Source of the DNA: Halocaridina rubra
Taxonomy: Eukaryota; Arthropoda; Malacostraca; Decapoda; Atyidae
Direction: 5' to 3'
Length of the DNA stretch: 64,000 nt
Assembly (NCBI GenBank): GCA_037179515.1
Contig: JAXCGZ010017038.1
Span: 115,001 to 179,000, forward strand
Part shown: piece after piece, positions 35,225 through 45,761 of the stretch
Position numbering within the stretch: the first letter of the stretch is position 1
How the letters are laid out: each line of letters starts with the position of its first letter
Translations under genes and position numbers: made by a program
The notes under the pieces: generated by a model
Seen by the model: the letters and a program-made list of their open reading frames with translations, nothing else
Database searches by the model: none
Told to the model about the DNA's origin: nothing

Positions 35225-35442
35225 GCACTATAAATATTTACATGTCCCAGTTTTACGTCACGGACTCCCTTTTCTACAAAGGGCTAGGACGGTTGCCTTC
35301 TTGCAAAAGGACTTGTTTTGGCAGATGTAATCCTTACCCTGAGTGCATGTCCTTGCTAACTTCGGACCGTGACGGGGCGCGAACCTTCGACCTGATGCCT
35401 CAAAGTCGCGGACGCTACCGCTTGAGCCACGGTGACTATTAG
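35225..35442 (-). mobile_element. tRNA-derived SINE, - orientation
   Basis: Read on the - strand from 35442. The A-box-like TGGCTCAAGCGGTAGCG is followed about 35 nt later by the B-box-like GGTTCGCGCCCC, the internal promoter layout of tRNA genes. The body matches 24134-24308 (CATCTGCCAAAACAAGTCC, GCAACCGTCCTAGCCCTTTG). Family knowledge: transcribed by RNA polymerase III and mobilised by a LINE. Confidence 0.75.
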
Positions 35443-35686
35443 ATATTTTCAACTGTGTTCAAAGTATAAAATAGATTTATGATTTTACTTACAATTTAGC
35501 ATATTTGCATTATAATATTTTGGACACTGAAAATTCCCACGACCATAAATGATGTCATGGAATTTACCAAAGGAACATTATAAATTTTATGAAATTTTGA
35601 TACCTTTTAAGAAACAATGTTAGTTATCAAATACCACTGTGAGAATTTTATATGCATTTCTTTTAGTTAAGTACACATTTAATTGA

Positions 35687-36070
35687 AAAAAATTATTCAG
35701 TGATATTTATCAACTTTGAAAAAAATTATTCAGTGATATTTATCAACTTTGAGAAAAATTAAGATTTGACTTGATAAAGGTATCAGATACATTTCTTGAA
35801 AACTTAAGATCTATGTCAAGCCATAAATCAATATAATTTTATATAGAATTAATTCGTTAACTTGCCACAAATCAAATGTGTAGTTATTGAATAATTATAT
35901 CTATTTTGCCAACTTGCATTTTCTTAACTTTAAACTTTACATTAATTTTCAGTCTAAAAAGGTAACTTTAAGGAAAATTACGTCTTAAGTTCAGCTGAAA
36001 AGTTTTTTCTTTAAACATTACATTAATTTTCAGTCTAAAAACGTAACTTTAAGGATAATTACCTGATACG
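35687..36070. repeat. Two short tandem or direct duplications
   Basis: A 36-bp unit (AAAATTATTCAGTGATATTT...) is duplicated near 35687-35756. A second block (ACATTAATTTTCAGTCTAAA) recurs at about 35940 and 36022. The rest of 35443-36433 holds nothing I can support. Confidence 0.6.
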
Positions 36071-36433
36071 TCTCGAGTCCAAAAATTGGTCAAATACAGT
36101 ATAACTTTTTCCAAGTCAACAATTTTATAAGTATGAAAACTTGTCTCTGATACATCTTTCAAGTTCAGGTTATAAATATTCAAAATCCAAAACTTAGTCC
36201 TTGTTCAATGAATAGCGGTATAAACTTATCCTTGTTAAATATTTCATATCATTCAGTTAAAAATTTTCTAAGTCCAAATAGGAAGTCATATTTTCAGTGA
36301 ATAGTGATATTTAGCAACTACTTTATTCATATTGGTTGTGAAATTTTTTTCTATCCTTTGTAAATGACACTGCGGAGTAGGCTGTGAGTGAATAAATGAC
36401 ACTCAACTGTGAAGATGTCACAGGTGCACCACA

Positions 36434-36861
36434 CTACGAATGTGACTGATCAGGTATCACATAAGAAGTAGCAGCACTATTCTGAACTGAAAGCAAATGC
36501 AAGGAATGGTCCGACGCTAAGTGCGCCACACACTCGCTGTGACTGCCATAATGAAGGCTGCATACAGCACTGGATTAGAACCTGATGAAAAGCAGAATGT
36601 GTTTCCAGATGATTTTGTGAACACAAAATGACACCACACAAGCCACACTGATAAGGGGATGGATGCAGTGTCTGTGTCACATTCAGCACATTTGACTGAA
36701 GCTACTTGAACTGGTATTAAGCTTTGCATTTCACCACTATTAAGAGGCTGAAGATTCTGAAAGCTCTGCACTTCAGTCTGCAGAGGTCCGTTTGGTAGCA
36801 GTTTTGATAGAGCCACAGGAGCCGAAGGGATAAATACGGTTCTTGCAGCATCAGTATTAAA
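36434..36861 (-). pseudogene. C2H2 zinc-finger exon with frameshifts
   Basis: After a possible acceptor (CTGACAG|TTTAAT) the - strand reads FNTDAARTVFIPSAPVALSK and on to VQVASVKCAECD. A shift near 36655 is then needed to reach PYQCGLCGVILCSQNHLETH, whose C-x2-C-x12-H-x3-H spacing is a classical C2H2 finger. A second shift near 36590 leads to CSLHYGSHSECVAHLASDH, a finger-like stretch lacking one Cys, and a stop at 36434-36436. The protein-like text across three frames suggests a recent pseudogene or an assembly indel in a real DNA-binding regulator. I saw no upstream exon with confidence. Three tandem repeats follow at 37010-37290. Confidence 0.45.
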
Positions 36862-37009
36862 CTGTCAGGATTCAATTCAACGAGCGACTGCATGTTCGAA
36901 GTTTCACCTTGCAATACCTGTCTCACTTTCTGTTTTTCCACTGGAAATATACTCTATTTTGGCTCTTGGACAAGCAGCGATTTCTCGCGTTCCAAGTTCT
37001 GGAATTATA

Positions 37010-37290
37010 TAAATCTGGAAAAAGATTACAGGTGTGTTAACAAAAAATATATACTGCACAAGCTTTGAGATTGAAATAATGGGAGAAAGAATTCGATCCT
37101 GGTAAAAACTTAGAGGCGTGTTGAGAACAAAGTATATTATACTATACAAGCTTTGACTTTGAACACATTTTTAAAATAATGGAAGATTGAATTCCACTCA
37201 TAAAAATCATAGGCGCGTTAATAACAAATGCATGTTCCTTACTACATTTGAGATTGAAAACAATAAAAATAATGGAAGAGCATATTTGAA
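37010..37290. repeat. Three imperfect copies of a ~95-bp repeat
   Basis: Units share GGYGYGTTRAYAACAAA-like starts at about 37032, 37118 and 37203, and GCTTTGAGATTGAAATAATG-like middles. It lies just upstream of the zinc-finger exon on the - strand. Confidence 0.65.
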
Positions 37291-37438
37291 GAAGAGACTA
37301 GTAGATAAGATTCCACCACGTCCTTGCCATGCATGAGTGAAAATGTGGATCTCTTGTCATGGAAAATAGTTGGATCTTATAAAGAGGAGTAACACCCTCA
37401 AGCTCATGTAAAATTAAATACACTGTAAATTGTTAGCC

Positions 37439-37500
37439 TAAGTTAGGTTAGGTTAAGCTAGGTTAGGTTAGCCTAGATTAGGCTAGGTTAGCCTAGGTCA
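37439..37500 (+). repeat. Short TTAGG-rich repeat
   Basis: Several TTAGG pentamers in a row, interspersed with CTAGG and GCCTA. TTAGG is the arthropod telomere unit, but the tract is short and degenerate. Confidence 0.5.
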
Positions 37501-37659
37501 CTCTTCTTCACAAGCTCAAAAAAGTTGTGAAAGTCTGACGATATTGGAATCGTCGTGCAGTATTTGCATTGGTTAAAAACGGAAACCTCTCTCTGATGGA
37601 GAAGAAACTGTAATGTCTTCTTTCTTTCTGCTTTGGTACATTAGGGAAAGATTCCCTAT

Positions 37660-38635
37660 TGGGTCTTTTGTAATTGGTGCATGTGTGCCTGTGGTCTGCT
37701 GAGGTGGTCTGTTTTGGTAGTGATGATGATGGGAAGGTGGTAAGAACAAAGGTTTTGATCACCCTCCTTCAAAGTTAGTTCTATTGTACTTTGTGACTGT
37801 GCTTCAGTGGCACTGTTATGGTGGTGAAGATGGAAAAGTAGCCTAACCTAGGTTATGATCACCCTCCGTCAAAGTTGGTTCTTTTTGTTATTGGTTAACG
37901 TGAGTCTGTGGCCAGCTGGTGTGGTTTTTCTTGAGGTGGTGGTGATGATGGGAAAGTAGTCAAAACCTAGGGTTTTGATACCCCTCCAGCAAAAATGGTT
38001 CTTTTTGTTATTGGTGTATGTCCATTTGTGGCCAGCAGGGGTGGCTTTGTTTTGGTGGTGATGATGGGAAGGTAATCAAATCTAAGTGTTTTGACCACCC
38101 TCCTTCAGAGTTAATTTTGTTAATGGTGATTACCTAATTGTGTTTACAGGAAAGAGCCCAAAGCTCGTATCTTCCCGTCTCCTCATCGGTTCCATTTTAT
38201 ACTTAGTGATACTTATCATACCTGTCCTTAAAACTATGGATTGAGATAGCATTAACTACCTCCTCGCTTAGCGAATTCCAATTATCAACTACTCTTACAC
38301 TGAAAAAGTATTTCCTTACATCCTGCAAAGAAGTTTTCTTACGAAGCTTCAAACTATGACCTCTAGTTCTAGAGCCAGCCATATCAAAATATCGATCCCT
38401 ATTCACTCTATCATAACCATGAAGGAAGTATGTGTGTCTGTGGCCAACTGGTGTGGTTCTGTTTTGGTGGTACTGATAATGGGCATGTGGTCAGAACTAA
38501 AGCTTTGATCACCCTACTTCAAAGATGGTTCTATTGTACTGTTTGTGTGTACGTGGCCAGCTGGTGCGATTCTGTATTGGTGGTGATGATGATGGGATAT
38601 TAGTCTATACCTAGGGCTTTGATCACCCTACATGA
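37660..38635. repeat. ~115-bp minisatellite, interrupted by CR1
   Basis: About seven units carrying GGTGGTGATGATGGGAA, TTTTGATCACCCTCCTTCAA and GTGGCCAGCTGGTG blocks. One unit is split by the CR1 fragment at 38128-38427. Confidence 0.8.
38128..38427 (-). mobile_element. CR1-like 3' fragment (copy E) inside the minisatellite
   Basis: - strand CR1 3' end starting GATTACCTAATTGTG and covering FDMAGSRTRGHSLKLRKKT to the C-terminal KDRYDKYH stop. Other minisatellite units give the empty site (TTATTGGTGTATG), so the insertion is precise with at most one duplicated base. Confidence 0.9.
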
Positions 38636-38686
38636 TGTTGTTGGGACGAGATATGGTATCCAGGTGATGTCCACCTAGTGGGCTTG

Positions 38687-39208
38687 ATGAAGAGTGTATA
38701 TGAAGACAAGCATAACACGTACCTCACTCAGGCATATCTTGGTTGCAAAATCCAAGTGCTGGAATTCATGGTCATGCTGCCTCTTCTAGTGAACCCTGAA
38801 CTATTTCGAATATCCAAAAGTCTGGGCACAGATGCCACACACCTGAAATTTAGTGTTGACATGAAAGAGTTCGAATTCCTTATATACAATTACAGTATAT
38901 ACATTCACAACGAAACCATGATGATAACCCTCATAGGGCCGGCAATCAATAGTAAACATGCTGTCTTAACTGCATTTGATTACACCCTAGCGTCCAACTA
39001 CACTGAGTGCCTTATATACCACATGAGGGGGAAAAAGATGCCATACAACACAAGAAAACAATGGTATGCCATGCAAGTGTTCTGGCACCAATTTTGGTTT
39101 GAAATAAGCCTGCGATATTTGAACATAATTTTAACGTCGTCCAGGTTCAGCTTGTATGTTCGTGATTTGAAACAGTCCACCCTTCATGGATTAAACATTC
39201 ATCTGTAA
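38687..39208 (+). CDS. Unidentified single-exon ORF, 173 residues
   Basis: Opens at ATG 38687 and runs to TAA at 39206-39208. An in-frame GTG lies nine bases upstream. The product starts MKSVYEDKHNTYLTQAYLGC and is mixed hydrophobic and aromatic, with a Trp-rich stretch (KQWYAMQVFWHQFWFEISL) at about residues 128-146. Third codon positions hold more G and C than the AT-rich surroundings (many AAC, TAC, CTG, ATC, GTG codons), which argues for real coding history. No signal peptide or known motif is visible. It lies just after the minisatellite and before AT-rich DNA, with no poly(A) signal I would trust. It could be a gene, an exon, or a captured viral-like or transposon ORF; I do not recognise it. 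Confidence 0.4.
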   Translation: MKSVYEDKHNTYLTQAYLGCKIQVLEFMVMLPLLVNPELFRISKSLGTDATHLKFSVDMKEFEFLIYNYSIYIHNETMMITLIGPAINSKHAVLTAFDYTLASNYTECLIYHMRGKKMPYNTRKQWYAMQVFWHQFWFEISLRYLNIILTSSRFSLYVRDLKQSTLHGLNIHL

Positions 39209-39944
39209 CATTACTTAAACATGATATAATAGTAACATATAATATAAACAAAATAAAAAACAATGAATACCATGACATAAACAAGAAAATTATATGCTTA
39301 TATTTCTTTAACATTTCATTCATAAGAGCACAATTCAACAAAAACTTATTTTATGTGGATGTAGATCTTTTTGCAAGACTAGAAAGCAGGAAAACAACTA
39401 ACAAAGTTCATACCTAGCCTTCAAAATGATAGGTTTCTCACACAACCTCAGGAAAATGTGACAAACAGCATAGGCCAATGTTAAGACAGCAAATGCCCAC
39501 CCGGAACAAGAATGTCGTTCAGTGAAATTTTTTTTATTAATGACATGAATTATTTAAGGCTTTGAATATGTGCAAAAAGTATTACAGCAATGACATCACT
39601 AACCTTACAGTAACGGTAGCAATTGGGGAGGTAGGTGATAATAATGTACAACATATCTTGGCCTCTCTCACAAGAGAATTATTAACAGAACATATTCATA
39701 AAGAATAACAGCGATTGAAGTCTGCAAATTGGATTGATGAAGGTGATTTACTTAAGGATAAGACTATCAAAAGAAGTATCAGAGTATTATTATCATGAAA
39801 AAGTTCCATGCATTTTAATGTACTAAATGGGTGAATATAATGAGAACTCAAAAAGCGAATAATTTTACACTGAATAATTCCAGTGCTTATTGCCGAGATG
39901 TATGAAGAAAACTAACAGCAGGAAAATAAGAATTCTAACATATT
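39209..39944. other. AT-rich DNA without features
   Basis: No ORF, repeat or RNA gene supported. Confidence 0.35.
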
Positions 39945-39957
39945 TTTGCCTAATTCC

Positions 39958-40200
39958 TATACTACTACTACTACTATTACTACTGATGCCATTTTATTAG
40001 CCTCGGCTCTCCTATTCCAGCACTTCTAGGTTTTCCTATGCAAGGCAAAACAAAGTGGACTAGACCCATAAGGGTTTAGTTCGTGAGGGATCCTCCTCCT
40101 CCTTTCATTCCTCCCTGCTCTCCTACTATGATGCCTAATATCCAGCACCTTCCAATGAATGCTCTTCCACCCACCTCCTTATTTCACTCTTTCCAATCAC
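39958..40200 (-). mobile_element. Possible SINE with (TAG)n tail
   Basis: A (CTA)n run at about 39960 abuts a GC-richer segment (CTCGGCTCTCCTATTCCAGC, GGATCCTCCTCCTCC), the look of a - strand SINE with a trinucleotide tail. No second copy in the window. 40200-41178 holds nothing else supported. Confidence 0.35.
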
Positions 40201-41178
40201 TGTGTAGCTGTTGAGTAGCAACTATAATTCTAATCTTTTTTAAGCAAGAATAATCTTCTTTGCACTACAATATGGCTAAGTTTTCATCCACTGAAGATTG
40301 CATACTTACAATTTTGAAGAATCATCTTGAGAAGGGTAGTCTTGTGCATTCTAAGAGTACATATAGATACAAAAACATATAGAATGCACATGACCATGTA
40401 AAAAATATACAAAAAGCAGTGAACACTTATGATTCCCGATATGAAAATAAATGAAGGAATTGTATCCATATTAGCCATACAGTAAATATTATCATGCTTA
40501 TATTGCGAATCCTGATTTAGAAATGGAAACCATTATAGAAACTCCAGTGAAAATTAATAATAATTCATTTTCAACTCATAAATATTTCATATAAAAATGA
40601 AGTTAAAAGTCCACCAGAGTTACACCCTCATTTGTACTACTAATGTTGGGCTGAATACGAATATATCATTAATTTTAAAAGTCATGAAAATCAGACAGTT
40701 TTTATTTACAACTACTAAATTTATGTAGTTTGTCATTAGCATGACAGTATGCATTGCGACAATACAATACATATGTCAAAATGAGATTGTGCACTCCCAT
40801 GAAAATGAGTAAAGTACTTTAAGTTTAAAAGAAAATATAGACAACCTATTTATGAAGGACGTAGATAAAAGGGTAACACATAGTTATATCAACATTTTAG
40901 AGCTAGAAATATATGTCTACAATACAAATGAAAATAATATTTACCTTACTCAAATTCAATGGCAAGGGATAAATTCTTTCTACCTCTGGGTAGCCTGATT
41001 TTTTTCATTCTATGGCACTGACTTGCACTCAAATAAAATATAAGTCCTTCATTTGCATTTGATGCAGTATCCCTTAAATAGAAATGAAGATGAACATGAA
41101 ATTCATTGTAATATTGTAGTGTACTGATTTTAATATCATACAAAGTAATGTGCATCAAAGTCCACAGTAATATATGAG

Positions 41179-41420
41179 TAGACGCTCCTCAACTTATAAA
41201 AGAGTTATGTTCCGAACAACCGTTGGTATCCTGAAGTGCTTACAAGTTGATAATTTGTATGCACAGTATTGCACTGGATGTACACCCATTCTTACATGAG
41301 GCACATAACAATGTTGTTAGAACATAATACAATGCTTTCTTATCCTAAAAACACATGATGCAAGTCTGCACATTTCTTTAAACGTTGGAACCATTCATAA
41401 ATTGCTGCATAATAATAGTA
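41179..41420. mobile_element. MITE (third family), partial
   Basis: Starts GACGCTCCTCAACTTATAA after TA, then GAGTTATGTTCCG, matching the left half of the copy at 63036-63361. The right end is not clear. Confidence 0.5.
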
Positions 41421-41692
41421 GACTGCATAGGCACTGTACTTTTCACAGGTGCGTATCACCGGATGCTTGTATGTCGATATTCATAAATCAAAGAGCATAA
41501 TATATTGTACTGATAGAATTATAAAAGTTACAGGAGGTTTTGCTTGCTTGAACAGTGAGCCTCTTCAGCTGAACAGTATTTTGAAAACAGGTAGTGTTCA
41601 AAAGAAATTTACAAAACCAAACATTGTGAAATCAATATAAATAATAATCATTATAATAAGGAATTAATCTGAAAAATATGGCATGTTTCTTA

Positions 41693-41869
41693 TTATACTA
41701 CTACTTGATTACGGACGAACTGTCTTATCAAAAGAGCTTGGCTTCTTATTGCCAGTGTAGTTGAACTGGTCTGTAGATTTAAAGTATGAGATTGAGGTGC
41801 TGTTGTAGTTGGTGCATCATGAACAGCATTGGCACTTATATTAGAATCACTTGGAAGCTCTTCCGATAC
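41693..41869 (-). CDS. Terminal exon of an unknown gene, - strand member of an inverted pair
   Basis: A strong acceptor lies on the - strand (CCCCTCTCTCTTGTACAG), then 58 codons and a TAA stop at 41693-41695, phase 0. The peptide begins VSEELPSDSNISANAVHDAP and ends RQFVRNQVVV. It is homologous along its length to the + strand exon at 41984-42163 (shared ANAVHD, PTT, LQSH/PQSH and NLQ blocks). It is Ser/Thr-rich with no recognised domain, perhaps a low-complexity C-terminus. Which upstream exons it joined is unknown. Similarity at protein level and the intact acceptor suggest it was once, or is, coding. Confidence 0.4.
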   Translation of the reverse strand, partial: VSEELPSDSNISANAVHDAPTTTAPQSHTLNLQTSSTTLAIRSQALLIRQFVRNQVVV

Positions 41870-41983
41870 CTGTACAAGAGAGAGGGGCAAAGCTTGAGTA
41901 GTAGGAATAATGTTAGAAGTATTTTTATATAAACACTTAACACCACTCCTGCTGCTCGAGTTTTGCCCCTTTTCCATGTACAG

Positions 41984-42163
41984 GCATTGAAAGAAATTTC
42001 ACCAGATTTTAATGTGGGCGCCAATGCTGTTCATGATTCACCAACTACAATGGGACTTCAATCTCATACTTCAAATCTACAGAACAATCCAACTACACCG
42101 GTACTAAGACAAGCAGCTTGTTTAGCAAAACAATTACACCACAATCAAGTTAATTGCTTATGA
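41984..42163 (+). CDS. Terminal exon of an unknown gene, + strand member of an inverted pair
   Basis: Acceptor TTTTGCCCCTTTTCCATGTACAG, then 59 codons and a TGA stop at 42161-42163, phase 0. The peptide begins ALKEISPDFNVGANAVHDSP and ends QLHHNQVNCL. The matching - strand exon is 115 bp to the left, so the two acceptors face each other across what remains of two introns. Differences are mostly substitutions with frame kept, suggesting selection on at least one copy for some time. No domain is recognised, and no upstream + strand exon is possible without crossing the - strand partner. Confidence 0.4.
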   Translation, partial: ALKEISPDFNVGANAVHDSPTTMGLQSHTSNLQNNPTTPVLRQAACLAKQLHHNQVNCL

Positions 42164-42868
42164 TAATAACTGGTATTTATAATTTAGTAATTTTGCAATG
42201 CTTGACTTTGATAATTGTCTCTGAGACAGAAATTTGTTTTTAAAACGGCATTCAGTTGAAGAGGCTTGCTATTCATGTAAGCAAAAGCTCCAGTAACTAA
42301 TAATTTTATCAGTAGCTATTTGGACTCTTATTCACATTAACTTCACGTATGAAATATATAACGTAATGATATCCTTCTTTCATTGCATATAATTAAGGAT
42401 GGGGGTAAAGAATATTGCAATTGTATCTAAAACTACAGCTTTTCAAATTATAATACTTCAGTGGTACAAGAGATATTTATATAATACAACTACTTGCTCG
42501 TTTTAATCACTATACGCCCAAATTATGGTAGTGGACATAGACTGAAGCTGGGGAATTAAGACTGGATCCCCTTCCTAATGTCCCATGGTGGGCTTGACTG
42601 CATGTCTGTTAACCTCCCAGATTGAGCAATCTATCTTTAACCTAAGCTAAAGTGGTCCCTAATGCAACAACTTCCAAATACAGTACCAAAAATTGTTTGA
42701 TACGATAAAATTATCCACTCATATTTTGTTCAAGCTTAGTAACAGATTGAGGAGCACAAAGTTTTTAAACACAAGTTAATACCTTGATGCATACGGGTTA
42801 CTCCAGCTGATATACTGCTGCAGGAAAGTCGCTACCATTGTTAACAAACTGGAGTGACCATGGTCAAA
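42164..42868. other. Non-coding DNA
   Basis: Nothing supported except a small dispersed repeat at 42540-42600 similar to 32080-32140. Confidence 0.35.
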
Positions 42869-43045
42869 ACAACTGCAAAATATAATAACAAACTGTGAAA
42901 GAGAGATGGTGAAGTGCATAGTAAAATGGAAAATCCTCAAAAATATGATTACTTTCTAATAGTAATCATATTTTTGAGGAGTTTTCGTTTTACTATACAC
43001 TTCACCATCTTTCTTTCACAGTTTGTTATTAAATTTTGCTGTTGT
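42869..43045. repeat. Inverted repeat, 85-bp arms with a 7-nt loop
   Basis: 42869-42953 pairs with 42961-43045 with about seven mismatches. The loop is TTCTAAT. It stops about 15 bp before CR1 copy D starts. Confidence 0.9.
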
Positions 43046-43059
43046 TACTCTTGAAGCCT

Positions 43060-45437
43060 TTGTTATAGAAAGTGAGTCCAAGGAATTTTTTGTTGCTTGC
43101 ATAAATACTTGGTCAGAGAGCATTATAATAACTGTATATAACCCACCAATGAAGCATCATAGACCAGAAGTTTATGATGAGTCATACAGATACTGTTGAA
43201 GTCATAAACTCAGATAACATTGCAAGGGAGAAAAATGTAGGATATTGATTTTGGGAGAATTTAATCATACAGAGATAGATTGGATAAAGCTTGACCTGCA
43301 CAGTGGGGAGGATTCATTCAGGGCAAGATTCCTAAGTTGGGTACTAGGGAATTTCCTACACCAACATGTACTTGAAAAAATTGAGTATGAAGCACCAACT
43401 GGAAAGAGTGACCACTGTGTGTTGTTGATGGAGTATATCATCGAAGATGTTATGCCTGAAAGTAAAGACACTGAGAACACGAGGAGGAATTATCCGATAG
43501 GAGATTACATAAAAATTAATGAGCTTTTTGCAGTTATTGACAAGAGGACCTTATTTAACAACATATCTGTACAAGAAATGTATGACATCTTTTGTGAGAA
43601 AATGGGAAGATAGTAGATTGTTGCATACCTTCCACCAAAATAGGAGTTATTCATGACAGAGAAATGGTTCAATAATGAGTGTAAGAGAGCTAAAGAGTGG
43701 AGACAAGTGCTGGAAAAGTCATAGGAGAAAAAGTATAAATGCCCGGTAAACTAATAAAAGAGCAGGAAATTATTACCTAAGTAAAGGAAGAGAGGCAGTG
43801 AGAAACTATGAAAGGGATATCACCAGGAAGACAAAAGAAAATCCCAAACTTTTCCACAGCTTTATAAGAGGAAAATTGAAGGTCAACAAACTGTTTTAAG
43901 CTAAAGAGAGCAGATAGAAGCATCACTGAGACGGATGAAGATATCTGTGAAGAATTGAACGAGGAGTTTCAGTCAGTATTTATGGCAGAAAATACCCCAC
44001 CCCCTAAGATTGCAGAGACAGGAGCTCATGGGCCAGTAATAGAAAACATAAACTTTTCAGCCACAGAGATATGCAAAGCACTGATGGAGTTAGATGCCCA
44101 TAAAGCTACAGGTTCTAACGATATATTCCCTCAGGTACTTAAGAAATGCACTAAATCAATATCAGCGGCACTATGTATCATATTTGAAAAGTCGCTGGGA
44201 TCAGGGGATATTCAAAGATGCTGGAAACAAGCGAATATGGTATCTATCTTTAAAAAGGGAAGGAGGAATACAGCTCTCAACTACAGATCTGTTTCCTTGA
44301 CCAGCACAGAGTGCAAAGTTACGGAAAAACTACTTAAAATACACATCTATCTTCACTTGGAATCCTTAAAATTTTTGTCAGTGAGACAACATGGCTTTAG
44401 AGAAGGTAGATCAACAGTAACAAACTAATTAGAATTTTATAATGTGTTAAGCCGAATCTTACAGGAATGAAAGGGTTGGGCAGACTGCACATTCTTAGAC
44501 ATCCAGAAGGCATTTGATATGGTCCCACATGGGAGACTTATTAAGAAACTGCAAGCAATGGCGAGAATAGGTGGAAAGGTCTTGGATATGATAAAATGTT
44601 ACTTAGAAGGAAGGGAACAGAGGGTTAGAGTAAGGCACTCAATGTCTGAATGGAGAAGGGTTAGTAGTGGAGTTTCACAGGCTTCAATTTTAGGGCCACT
44701 TTTGTTCCTTGTATATGTAAATGACCTACCTGAGTCTGTCAATTCATTCATGAATATGTTTGCAGATGATGCAAAGATTGTGAAGAAAATAAGAGACGAG
44801 AACAATGGTAGAGAACTTCAGGATGACCTAAATAGTCTGCATGAGTGGTCAGAAAAGTGACTAATGAAATTCATAACTTCTAAACGTAAGGTAATGAGAA
44901 TGGGTACAAGTGCAAGAAGGTCCTACCTTGACTACTTAATGATAGGACCAGAAGTTAAATAGACAGAGAATGAGAGAGATCTAGGAGTAAACCCACTGGA
45001 CAATCTGTCAACAGAAATGGCATAGTAAGGGCAGCATATGCTTTCTTAGCAGTTGTAAGGGTAAACTTGAAGCACATGGAGAAAAAAATATTCAGACATA
45101 TTTATGTACCCTATGTGAGGCCAAAGCTTGGATATGCAGCCCCCTTTTGAAATCCACAAATGAAAAAGCAAGTAGTCAAGCTGGAAAAAGTTCAAAGACA
45201 TGCCACAAAACAAGTGCCAGATATACGAAATCTCAGATAAGAGGAGAGGCTGTGGGAATTAGACTTACCATCACTCGAAACTAGAAGAATGAGGAAGGAT
45301 GTGGTCACGTATTTTAAATTCCTTCATGGGTATAACAGAGTGGATAGGGATCGATATTTTGATATGGCTGGCACTAGAACTAAAGGTCATTGTCTGAAGC
45401 TTCGTAAGAAAACTTCTTTATAGGATTTAAGGAAGTA
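43060..45437 (+). mobile_element. CR1-like LINE copy D, left part
   Basis: 5' truncated in the endonuclease (ATAGAAAGTGAGTCCAAGG). It includes GEFNHTEIDW (43245-43613), an internal deletion compared with copy C (the block between NFLHQHV and KIEYE), reverse transcriptase pieces 43955-44428 (ELDAHKATGSNDI) and 44519-44860 (MVPHGRLIKKLQAM, MFADDAKIVKK), and the start of the C-terminal region. It stops at TA 45436-45437 and resumes at 50448. Confidence 0.9.
43245..44860 (+). pseudogene. CR1 copy D ORF2 remnants
   Basis: Three collinear open pieces at 43245-43613, 43955-44428 and 44519-44860, separated by stops and shifts. The endonuclease box reads GEFN in place of GDFN; the reverse transcriptase FADD box is kept. 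The line is dead but less decayed in its reverse transcriptase half. After 44860 only short fragments follow (FDMAGTRTKGH near 45360). Confidence 0.8.
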
Positions 45438-45761
45438 CAGTACTCTCACCTCTTGGAACAATGCAAGGATAGGTTCTCAGAAGTGACGTGTAATGTAAAA
45501 TTCGCGTAATGTAACCAGTCATTTTCCATAAGAAACAATGATAATAGGCAAAAATATGTTCCACAAACGTACACAAACACACTGTGCCAAAGATATAAGA
45601 TAAGTCAAACATATTTTATAAGTACATAACAAAGCAGAAAGACCTGTAGATATTTATATTAACATGCAAATAGTGTATTACAAAAGATATATAGATATAC
45701 AGTACAGTAAACAAATTAACGCACTATATTATGCAGTGGGCAAAAGGCATACACTGGAACG

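Noticed and set aside
34645..35442. 265- and 190-codon Leu/Ser/Phe/Tyr-rich ORFs
   Set aside because: They follow from the pyrimidine-rich low-complexity tract and run into a SINE; no domain or start context.
37439..37500. Telomere or telomere-adjacent sequence
   Set aside because: The TTAGG tract is about 60 bp, degenerate and internal; short interstitial repeats of this kind are common.
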